From an uncultured Pseudomonadales bacterium (GTDB lineage: Bacteria; Pseudomonadota; Gammaproteobacteria; Pseudomonadales; Azotimanducaceae): a stretch of 64,000 bases of DNA. The stretch covers positions 1,798,001-1,862,000 of the forward strand of contig OY282455.1 in NCBI GenBank assembly GCA_958296195.1, given 5' to 3'. Both the position numbers and the translations under genes were made by a program. A model generated the notes under the pieces. The model saw nothing but the letters and a program-made list of their open reading frames with translations, was not told where the DNA came from and did no database searches. Below are positions 27,690-36,000 of the stretch, in pieces; the stretch's first letter is position 1; every line of letters starts with the position of its first letter.

Positions 27690-28421
27690 ATGATGCGTTG
27701 GAATGAGGCTAATGTCGAGGCGGTACTAAAGAAAGAAAGCTGGCCGTATGAGAAGCGCAGCATTCAGCACGGTATTCAGTTCGTGCTAAATGTCGAAGGC
27801 GACATAAAGGTGAACCTGTACAACACCGGCACAGTGTTGGTGCAGGGCAAAAACAATGACGTCAAGCGAAAAGCAGAGCAACTATTTGCACAACAGGCAC
27901 ACTCGCATCAGACGCCCGATTCCGCCAACTTATCTAGCGACCTTGAAATACCGACTAGAGTGTTCATTGTCTATGGCCATGATGTACAGGCCCGTGAGCA
28001 GCTTGAGCTCTTACTCCGCCGGCTTAAGTTGGAGCCGATCGTGCTGCAGAACGTTCCCGGTGGTGGCGACACCATCATTGAGAAATTAGAAAAGCTGACC
28101 AGAGCGGACTTCGCATGTGTGCTCGTCACGCCTGATGATGAGGGACGAAAACAGTCCTCGGACTCTAGCCAAGATGAAGAACTACGGCCCCGCGCAAGAC
28201 AAAATGTGGTGCTGGAACTTGGCATGGTCTTGGCACGTCTGGGGCGAACTCGAGTCGCCATTTTAGTCAAAGAAAGAAATGGAGAACTAGAACGCCCATC
28301 CGACATTGACGGGCTGCTCTACATACCTTTTAGGGATCATGTAAACGATGCCAAGAACTTGCTTGCATCGAATCTTCAGAATGCGGGATTTTCGATACAA
28401 ATTGAGGACCTCCTGTCGTAG
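27690..28421 (+). CDS. TIR-like (PF10137-type) effector with an RNase HIII-like N-terminal domain
   Basis: A 243-residue protein. Residues 90-220 fit the TIR-like domain of CAP12/Pycsar-type effectors: VFIVYGHDVQAREQLELLL, LEPIVLQNVPGGGDTIIEKL, FACVLVTPDDEG, RARQNVVLELGMVLARLG, SDIDGLLYIPF. Candidate NAD-cleavage residues are Glu131 and Glu177. Residues about 15-70 (GIQFVLNVEGDIKVNLYNTG, then TVLVQGK) resemble the TBP-like domain before the catalytic part of RNase HIII, which binds RNA/DNA hybrids. Codon use and GC content are lower than in the flanks, suggesting transfer. Eight bases separate its stop from an RNase HI gene. I infer a defence role in which nucleic-acid sensing triggers NAD depletion; the domains are seen, the role is not proven. 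Confidence 0.85.
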   Translation: MMRWNEANVEAVLKKESWPYEKRSIQHGIQFVLNVEGDIKVNLYNTGTVLVQGKNNDVKRKAEQLFAQQAHSHQTPDSANLSSDLEIPTRVFIVYGHDVQAREQLELLLRRLKLEPIVLQNVPGGGDTIIEKLEKLTRADFACVLVTPDDEGRKQSSDSSQDEELRPRARQNVVLELGMVLARLGRTRVAILVKERNGELERPSDIDGLLYIPFRDHVNDAKNLLASNLQNAGFSIQIEDLLS

Positions 28422-28429
28422 TGTGAATT

Positions 28430-28924
28430 GTGGCTAACCGCAAGAAAGTGACCGTTTACACGGACGGCTCCTGCCTAGGCAACCCAGGGCCTGGCGGGTA
28501 CGCGGCCATTCTCGATTATCGAGGGCATCGTAAAGAAATTTCAGGGGGATACAGGAAGACAACGAACAACAGAATGGAATTGCTTGCCACGATCCGGGCT
28601 CTTGAGGTGCTTAAGGAGCCTTGTAGTGTGGCGCTACATAGCGATTCTGAGTATGTTGTTCGAGCCATGAACGAGCGATGGCCGTACTTATGGCGAAGCA
28701 AGGGTTGGCGCCGGAATGGAAAAAAAAAGGAAGTTGCCAATCTGGACTTGTGGGTAAACTTACTTGTTTTGTGCGAGAAGCATGACGTGCAATTCTATTG
28801 GGTAAAGGGACACGCTGGACATGCTGAGAACGAACGTTGCGACAAACTTGCCGTTGAGGCGGCGCATTCTGTCGATCTGGAGATCGATGCCGCATACGAA
28901 GGCAGCAAGTTGAATCGTCGCTAG
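28430..28924 (+). CDS. rnhA: ribonuclease HI, cassette partner of the TIR-like gene
   Basis: A 164-residue RNase HI that cuts the RNA strand of RNA/DNA hybrids. All catalytic residues are present: Asp in VYTDGSCLGNPGPGG, Glu in NRMELLA, Asp in HSDSEYV, His in WVKGHAGHAEN and Asp in ERCDKLA. The basic handle WRSKGWRRNGKKKEV is also there. It starts with GTG at 28430, eight bases after the TIR-like stop, so the two are co-transcribed. Nine A residues in a row (28720-28728) encode the Lys run and could slip. Its lower GC content suggests it is an acquired copy and not the housekeeping rnhA. Confidence 0.93.
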   Translation: MANRKKVTVYTDGSCLGNPGPGGYAAILDYRGHRKEISGGYRKTTNNRMELLATIRALEVLKEPCSVALHSDSEYVVRAMNERWPYLWRSKGWRRNGKKKEVANLDLWVNLLVLCEKHDVQFYWVKGHAGHAENERCDKLAVEAAHSVDLEIDAAYEGSKLNRR

Positions 28925-28963
28925 GGAGATAATTTGAAAAGACACCCATCAGATAAATATTCA

Positions 28964-28986
28964 CCTAGCCGTTCGGAGTTTTTAGG
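28964..28986 (+). repeat. 23-bp island repeat, copy 2
   Basis: Same orientation as copy 1 and 40 bp after the RNase HI stop. It differs from the other two copies at two of the 21 core bases (TTCGGAG in place of TTCCGAA). Copies 1 and 2 together form direct repeats around the TIR/RNase HI unit. Confidence 0.75.
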
Positions 28987-29151
28987 CTTTTCGATGGTAG
29001 CTGATTGTTTCCATTCACATAAATTGCACCCACAAAGTACCGCATTCCTCAATGCGCCGACACCATGCATCCGTCGTTGATCCTGGAGTGGAAATAAGCG
29101 CCCTCCGCCAACGCCTGCGCGTTCCCGAAAACACCGACACGGCTTGAGAGG

Positions 29152-30444
29152 TGGGTCCGATTTTCGTCACAGGTTGAGGGCTTAAATAGAGTCCAGTCCT
29201 TGGGTGAATGTCGCCCTCTGTTTTAGGGCAGGCTAGCCCTCTCCCGGTCCGTGTCAAGGCCATATTCACGCCGCCTCCGCCAAGGGCAGGGACAGCCCAT
29301 CGTAGGCCATCCGCGGCGTCCTTCCGCCCAACGCCGTGTGCGGGCGGCAGTCGTTGTGGAACGCCAGCCATGAGCCGACCACCCGATGCGCCTCAAGCTC
29401 ATCGGCCAAGTCATGCAGATGCACCGCCTTGTGCTTGAGGGAGCGCTAGAGCCTCTCGATGAACACGTTGTCCATCCACCGGCCGCGCCCGTCCATCGAC
29501 ACCCTCGCCCTGCAAGCCAGCACCGCCTCGGTGAAGGCCGCACTGGTGAACTGCGCCCCTTGATCCGTGTTGAAAATGCCGGCGCGGCACCAAGCCGCAG
29601 AGCGTCAGCAAGGGCGTCCACGCAGAAGCCGACCTCCATGCTGTTCGACAGCCGCCCAATTCATGGCGGCCGCCAAGTACATGAAGCCCCTCGCATGGGA
29701 ATGTGGGTGATGTCCAAGCACCACACTTGGTTCGTCTCGGTTATCCCCATGCCCCGCAGCAAGTACGGAAAAACCTTATGGGATGGGGCTTTCAAGCTGG
29801 TGGATGACTTGGGCACCACGGCTGACAGGCCCATTTCACGCATCAGCCTGCGCACCCGGTTGCGCCCCGTGAAGACGCCCTGCAAACGCAGGGCGGCCAC
29901 TAGCTGGTGAGCGCCGTAGAAGGGATAGGCCGTGCGCAGTTCATTCAGCCGCCGTATCATCGCCAGGTCGTCCTCCGGGACTTTCCGGGATGGGCGGTAG
30001 AAGTCCCGGCGGCTCACGTCGAGCAGCCGGCATTGCGTGGCGACGCTCAAGGTGCCCTCCCGGGAGACGAGAGCAAGACGCTCGGTGCGGCTCATCGCGC
30101 TGACGCTCTTGAAAAAAATCCCGCTCCATCGTGAGTTCACCGATCTTGGCGTGCAGGTTGCGGATGGTCTCGGCCTGCTCGGTGGCGCGTCGCGTGCCCT
30201 GTCGGAAACCGTCGAGTCCGGCTGACTCGAACTGCCTGCGCCATTCCTTGACCTGACTGGGATGGACTCCATGCTTGGCGGCCACCGCCGCCAAGGTGTT
30301 CGCCTCGCGCCTCGCGTCCTTAGCCACCCGGCTCTTGAACTCCGCCGGAAAACTCCGCCGTCCACGTCCCGATTGAGCCATGCCTGCCGCCTCCTAAATC
30401 AAGCTAAAGTGGACTCTAACCCCCTGCGACAAAAGGCAGACCCA
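29152..30444 (-). mobile_element. degenerate IS3-family insertion sequence
   Basis: About 1.29 kb. The ends are imperfect inverted repeats: TGGGTCCGATTTTCGTCACAGG minus two bases at each side pairs with the complement of 30423-30444, about 17 of 22 positions. The size and the two-frame transposase fit IS3. The element is inactive (see its transposase). No clear target-site duplication was found outside the ends. Confidence 0.8.
29266..30381 (-). pseudogene. IS3-type transposase OrfA/OrfB, frameshifted with a nonsense codon
   Basis: OrfA (from 30381) has the HTH_Tnp_1 start RRSFPAEFKSRVAKDAR and KHGVHPSQVKEWRRQF. OrfB begins in another frame (SRTERLALVSREGTLS) and carries the first DDE Asp in VWCLDITHIP. 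It then shifts frame near 29665. The third frame carries FNTDQGAQFTSAAFTEAV (second Asp) and MDNVFIERL (Glu), where the next codon is TAG instead of the Trp codon usual in ERLWRSLK. Frame shifts plus a stop in the catalytic domain mean no functional transposase. Confidence 0.85.
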
Positions 30445-30714
30445 CTTCTCTTGGCGACAACAACCCAGAGCGGGCGCACGTCCTTTGCAATTAGCCGGTT
30501 TTCAGGGTGAGACCATCCCCAAACCGCCAAAAGCAGGGATTTTCGGCCCCTAAGCGGACATATCGCCCCACTGGGAAGCCCGTAGAGCGATTTTCAGGGC
30601 ATACCCTATGTCTTCATGGGGTCAATTCACCGGCCATTAGGGTGCTTCCAATTGCGCCTAAGCCGTGGGGGGTGCTAGCCTAATCCGCTTCACTCTGGAG
30701 AGGGGAAAGCCCCA

Positions 30715-31287
30715 ATGAGCAAGTTTTCAGCCATCATCATGCTGGCCGCCGCCATGCTATCGGCGATGTTCGGCGCGGCTGGGGCCGCTGCGGGCGCACT
30801 TGGTTATGAAATGGGCGATTCCGTGGATGGGGAACCAGACGGCTATGAGGATAACGGGTTGGCATTTAAGGAAGTGGACGCCATCCCGCCGTTTGATTTT
30901 GTAGCGGTGTCTTACACCCAAAGCGAAGGAATATGCAGCGTTTCGGCGTTTCAAGACACTGACAACCACAGTCACGGCTATAAACGCCGTTCAGTCGTTG
31001 ATGGATTGGTTGAGAAACTAAGCATGAAATATGGCGAATCCGAGAAGTTTGATTTCTTGTTTCCAGGCAGTATTTGGGACGAGCCGCAGGATTGGGATAT
31101 GGCGATACGGAAGGGAGAAAGGGTCTATGCGTATGTCTTCAATGCGGAAAATGGTTCGGAACTACCGGATGATATTGAATCTATAGCGGTGAGAGCAGAG
31201 ACATTTGGCTTGTCGCTGAAATATCAATTCTCAAACATTCACAGATGCAAGAGCGAAGGGGCCAAAGAACTTTCCGACCTGTTATGA
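30715..31287 (+). CDS. hypothetical secreted protein
   Basis: A 190-residue protein of unknown family. It begins with a signal-peptide-like segment (IIMLAAAMLSAMFGAAGAAAGA). The mature part is acidic, with FDFVAVSYTQSEGICSVSAF, KRRSVVDGLVEKLSMKYGE and a second Cys near the end (NIHRCKSEG), so one disulfide is possible. GAGAGGGGAAAG precedes the ATG by a good distance, which argues for real expression. GC content is low, like the rest of the island. The 270 bp before it, after the IS3 end, hold nothing recognisable. Confidence 0.65.
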   Translation: MSKFSAIIMLAAAMLSAMFGAAGAAAGALGYEMGDSVDGEPDGYEDNGLAFKEVDAIPPFDFVAVSYTQSEGICSVSAFQDTDNHSHGYKRRSVVDGLVEKLSMKYGESEKFDFLFPGSIWDEPQDWDMAIRKGERVYAYVFNAENGSELPDDIESIAVRAETFGLSLKYQFSNIHRCKSEGAKELSDLL

Positions 31288-31507
31288 GTCCTTGCCAATC
31301 GAAAGCAAACAGGACGCTCGCGCAAGCCTAGCGTCCGGGACACCTGCTTAGTGGTGTGACCGGCGGGATGGGCCGCCAATCATCCGTGAGGTGAGGGCAG
31401 GGGCCACCCGGCTTGAGTTCCGGCTCATCGAAACCGCAGCGTCAACTTTCGCCCGCGCAATTTTGTCTCAACCATCCTCTTGGGCAAAAGGTGCCTTTGA
31501 GGATGGA

Positions 31508-32244
31508 ATGCGTGATCGGAAGACTTACCAAGCGGCTTACTATCAACGGAACAAGGCTGCGCTTAACGCTAGGGAAGCCGCAGCGCGGCGCAAAAGCTGG
31601 GCGGCCAACGGCGGCCCCAAGCTCAACGCTCCGAAACTGCACGGCGGGAAGGCCGCCAAGGCCATATCCGACTGGAGCGCCCGGAATCTAGTTGTCCCCC
31701 AACCCCTCCTCGCCAAGGCGAACTTTTTGGCTTGGAGAGCTGGCAAGCGGATTGGCTTCAAGACGCCTTTGCTCCGGGCGTCAAGGAGGCCACGCTGTCG
31801 ATAGCCAGGCGCAACGGCAAGTCCTTCCTAATCGGCGTTGAGCCGCTGGCGCACCTATGCGGCCCGCTAGTGCGGGCGAACTGGCGGGCGGCAGTTGTGA
31901 GCTTGACCGGAAAGCTGGCAACGGAGTTGCGGGAAGCCGTTCGCCAAATTGCCGAGGCGAGCGGCTTGGGCGGTCAAATCGAAGCAAGGGCCAGCCCGGT
32001 TCCGGGCTTCATATTGGGCCAGCAGGGAACCCGCGTTGACATTCTGGCCGCCGACAAGTCAAGCGGACACGCCATCGGCATTGATCTTGGCGGTTCAGTA
32101 TCGATGGGCGCAGCCGCGGCCTACTGGCCGGAATGCGGACGGCTGGAATGTTGGTGCGCCTTTCCCGCGCTGCCGAAGCTGGAGGCCAGGGGAAGGGCTG
32201 ACGGCGTAGCGGGAGAGTGGAGAGTTCGGAGTGAAAAAGCCTAA
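31508..32244 (+). pseudogene. phage terminase large subunit, frameshifted and internally deleted
   Basis: The N-terminal part (MRDRKTYQAAYYQRN, AKAISDWSARNLVVP) reads in one frame. At a run of five C (31696-31700) the sense continues in another frame: PTPPRQGELFGLESWQADWL. Then comes the ATPase core LSIARRNGKSFLIGVEPLAH, with the Walker-A-like RNGKS, VVSLTGKLATELREAV and LAADKSSGHAIG. Directly after that it joins IDLGGSVSMGAAAAYWPE, which in full terminases lies in the nuclease domain more than 150 residues later. It stops inside repeat copy 3. No other phage genes are nearby. Confidence 0.75.
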
Positions 32245-32260
32245 AAATTCGGAACGGCTA
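32240..32260 (-). repeat. island repeat, copy 3 (inverted)
   Basis: The reverse complement of this 21-bp segment is identical to bases 27108-27128. It holds the stop codon (32242-32244) of the terminase relic and marks the end of the phage-derived sequence. Immediately right of it an IS3 orfA relic also breaks off. Confidence 0.8.
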
Positions 32261-32267
32261 TCGTAAT

Positions 32268-32427
32268 TTCGGGTTGCCAAATATGCGCAATCTACGGTTG
32301 CCGCGAACATGCTTCGCGCCAGCGCCTCTACCGGGCTGTCCCCCCGTAGCGCCTCTAGCGTCACGCGATTCTTGACGCTCGCTGTGAACCGGCGTCTCTT
32401 CCCCTGCCGTTCCAATGCCTCCTTCAA
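32268..32427 (-). pseudogene. IS3-type orfA remnant
   Basis: The minus strand reads MKEALERQGKRRRFTASVKN, then RVTLEALRGDSPVEALA, close to the start of IS3-family OrfA proteins (helix-turn-helix with FTAEFK and VALEALRG). It loses similarity after about 37 residues and runs into repeat copy 3. Upstream (32455-32480) a CTACTTTTGAGACAGA-type segment resembles an IS3 terminal repeat. No orfB is present. Confidence 0.6.
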
Positions 32428-32533
32428 GGCTTGGAATACACCTTAGCCGGCTCTGTCTCAAAAGTAGGGCCACCTCAGTGGACACTGCGGCTGGCCGTAC
32501 GCTGCTTAGTGGTCCACCGGTGCTTGTTGTGAG

Positions 32534-33046
32534 TCAGAACTCCACCTCACGGTACGGCTGCTCAATGACAGTATTGTCGTACCGCCTTGCTTCGTCAGAC
32601 AACTCAATGGCTTCTGGCAAGTTAGCTTCAGCGCGATGGAATCGCCGTCTTACATCCGCCTCTGGAACGTCATGTCCACCTTGGTCGACTCGACTGGAGA
32701 TGCGGGCCAACGCCACCTCCACCGAGGCTACGGAGATGAAGTGCAACTCCACCCTATAGCCTGCTGCCTTGGCTTTTTTCATCAAGCGCAAGACGCTCCG
32801 GCCAGAAAGCGTGGTTTCCACCGCGAAGGACTGACCACTGTCGATAGCTCTGCGCCGTTCCAAGACCGCTTCGCGGCCGGCGGCACCAGCGGCGTCTGTC
32901 GGAGTCTCTAGGGCAAGTCGGCGAGCGATGGCATCAGGATCGATTACCGACAGAGCACGGAAACGGGATTGTGTGAATGTGGACTTGCCGCAGCCATTTG
33001 GTCCGGCAACGATGTACAGCGTCGGTCTAGTCTCGTCCACCAGCAA
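32534..33046 (-). CDS. zeta-toxin-like P-loop kinase
   Basis: A 170-residue small kinase of the zeta-toxin/AAA_33 type. Family members phosphorylate UDP-N-acetylglucosamine or other small substrates. The P-loop is LYIVAGPNGCGKSTFTQ. VIDPDAIARRL is the substrate-Asp region, SFAVETTLSGRSVLRLM follows, and GGHDVPEADVRRRF supplies the lid Arg residues. It looks full length for chromosomal stand-alone members. The start is TTG 33046, or GTG two codons later. It lies 6 bp downstream of the giant GHKL/DUF3883 gene on the same strand, so it is probably co-expressed. No epsilon-type antitoxin is visible. Confidence 0.85.
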   Translation of the reverse strand: MLVDETRPTLYIVAGPNGCGKSTFTQSRFRALSVIDPDAIARRLALETPTDAAGAAGREAVLERRRAIDSGQSFAVETTLSGRSVLRLMKKAKAAGYRVELHFISVASVEVALARISSRVDQGGHDVPEADVRRRFHRAEANLPEAIELSDEARRYDNTVIEQPYREVEF

Positions 33047-33052
33047 GCGGCG

Positions 33053-36000
33053 TCAGTTATTCGCGTGCGCTGGGATGATGATTTGATCTCCACTCTTGGT
33101 CCGCACGATGAAGGCACCATCTTCTCGATGGCCGTAGAGCTTGCCTCCTGCCTCAACTTGTTCTGCGAGATCCGTCTTCACCCGCTCGCGCCACGTCGCT
33201 TCATCGCGTTGATTCTCGACTTCGGCCACCACCCGCCAAGGTTCGCCGCAAAGTATCCACTTGGCAGCTTTTTCAACGGGATTTGGGATCGGCAACACCT
33301 TGTAGCTGTCTCCAGTCTTTTCCACAACATAGAGATACCAAGTTTTCTTGGGCTGTCCCGCCGCGTTGGGCTTGCCCAACGTTCGCAGCGCCTTGCGTAT
33401 CTGGGCCTGGCTCAGTTCCACGACCTCCTCGTCGACCCATGACGTTCCTTTGCCTTTCACCTCGATCAAGCGAGTCTCTCCCGTGTCCGGATCCACGCTG
33501 CAGATGTCCCATCCTTTCTGATGAGAGTGGCCAAGTTCCGGTTTGCGGCCGAACTTGCGCTCGTATTGCATGGCAGCTTCTCGATACTCCTCGTCTCCAA
33601 GACCTGCGGAGTTAGTAGCTGAACTTGCAGTCTTACATTCGTTGTTTTTGCGCGGGTGCGGGACCAGCTCGCCTTTCAACGAGCTCGCCAAGTCCTTTGC
33701 AAGAGCGTACTGCGCGGCAAGGGCCCGAGCCTTCGTAAAGGAGGCGTTTGAATTTGGCGCGTCGCCCTGGGTCGTATGCTGCCCTTCGGCAGAAACGCTG
33801 ACCGGCGGCGCACCGCGCACTTCCGCAAATCCAGTGTGCTGCGTTTCGGCAGGCAAACGCTCTTTGTGCAGCGGGCCATCTGTGGCTGGCGCGTCCGTCC
33901 GATAGGGCTTCAACGTTGTCCTGTCTTGGGATGGGGGGGTTGTTGGGGTCAGTTCTTCCGCACTCTGCTTCGCCTGCGACAGATCAAACTCCGGCGCGAA
34001 GGCGCGACAAAATTTGTTGGCCGCGAGACGGAAGTCGCCGGGGTTGTCAATCGCAGCTAGCATGCCGGTGATATCCGCCGCCAAGTTTCCTCGTTGGCGA
34101 AAGGAGAAGTAGCGTAGAAGTTCCTTGGCCGCGTCTGCGCCGAACTCGACCGGGCGGCCTGCAACCGTCAGGGTGCCCTCGCCCTCGTCGAGGCATGCAT
34201 TCACGGGTACGCGCTCAGGGGACACCACGCCCTTGATGCTGATGTCAAGCGCGAGCCCTCGAACGTAAACGAGCCCCAGACTGTGCCCGGCGTCAAGGTC
34301 CGCGTCGGCGGCTTCCCTCCCGCTTCCGCGAACAGATCGGAGTAGACGGCAGATGAGATCGAAGGCAGCGACCCAACCTGGGGGGGGCACAGGCATGATG
34401 TCGTCTTTCCCTTGCCATTGCAAGGTGACTAACGATGACAAGCGCCGTAGGCCGAGTGCTTCCGCAGTCTGCTTCTGCTCGACTGGGGATCTGCCGAGGT
34501 GACCTGCTGTAACGGCGCACGAAGGCAAGTTCTGAGGAATGAACCTTCTGTCGTCCAAGTCGTCGAAGTAGATGTCGTCGCGCTTGTGCGTGGCGACCCA
34601 CCTGCCCTCCGCAAAGACAGCCGCTTCTCGACTAGCTTCCTGCCACTTCTCCGCGAGCGAAGCGTTTTCGGCGCAATCCTTCAGACAGTAGGCGTAGGCA
34701 ACCGGGAGCACGTCGCGCACCTCGCTTGCCAACCCTTCGGGCGATATGTGCGCACGTTGCCAAGTGTCGCTGAGAAAGGCCAAGGCCTGCTCCCCGGTCG
34801 TTGTTTCCGGGAAATTGTAGGGGAAGTCTTCATGTTCCAGCTCTGTCCGAAGCACTGCATCAAATTGCTCCAACGACGCAACCCAACCTCCGAGGGCACC
34901 GCGTCCACCGATTCGCTGCACGATACGGTCGAGCGGAATGCGTCGGTTGTTGCTCGTTGGAATCGTAACCGTTTGCAGAATCTGGGTGAATTGCTCGCGC
35001 TCATCGTCGGTTGTTGTCTCCTCACGGCACTCGCGGAGTAGCTCCGCGAAGTCTTCCGCACCCAGACGAAAAGCCGTTGCGGACAGCTTGACCAGCACCG
35101 TCGCTTCGGGAATTTCGGTGCCGAAGCGCACACCCTCCCGCTGTAGCATGTCTAGGAGTTCCGCGGACAGTTTCGCAAAAGGCGCATCCTCCCGTGCTGG
35201 ATCGGGGACTGCGAGCACGTCCCTAGGACGTCTGAGCTCGCCATCATTGCAAGGCACCCAAGCGAGTTCCGATAGCTTGACCGTCCAGGCACTTGGTTTC
35301 CCCCCACTCTCGCGTGGACTGTGATAGTGGTACTTTGCCCATCGTCTCCCGGTATCTCGCAGCGCTTGGTGGCCGTCTTCAAGCCAAGCGGCAAGCGTTG
35401 ATCGCTGTTCCCTAGAGGCATCCTGAGCGGGAAGCTCGGCTTGGAAGTCGAAGTCTAAAAGCTTGTAGCCAGTGTCGTTCGACTCGCCAATTTTGCCGCT
35501 CTCGCAGCCAAGAAATTCTGCAACTCGTAGCCGTTGGCTCCGCCCAGCATGTCTTTCTTTTCTCACCACTTCGAGTTTGCCTTTGACACCTGCCTTCTCG
35601 AGAAACAAACGCCATTCTTCCCACTCATCCCTATCCGTTCGACATGGCTCCATGTAGTCCGGCGAGACTGGGAGCATCTTCGGAAACAAGAGGCGCCGGC
35701 CTTGACTGACTTCGACATATGGCTCTGCCAGAAGCGCCTCGTCGACCGGGATGCCCTTGGAACCGTCAGGCGTGTCCACAAGCACTCGGGTCAATAGATC
35801 CGGGCAATTGCGGTGTTTGGCCCAGTGCCCGAGCGAGATGAGCATCGACCAGTCGGGCACCGTCGATCCCTGTTCATGGGCCATGGCCTCTTTGACGACA
35901 TCCAGCAGGCTGATCCTTCGGGCGCACTTCTCGAACCAATCCTTGGCCGACGACAGTGGGAGCTTACCTCCTCCTTCTCGACTCTCTTGACGTGCCGAAG

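Noticed and set aside
27106-28986. Integron gene cassette with attC sites
   Set aside because: The direct repeats lack the GTTRRRY/RYYYAAC core-site pattern and no integron integrase is seen.
31508-32244. Active prophage
   Set aside because: Only a frameshifted and deleted terminase remains; no capsid, portal, integrase or lysis genes are near.
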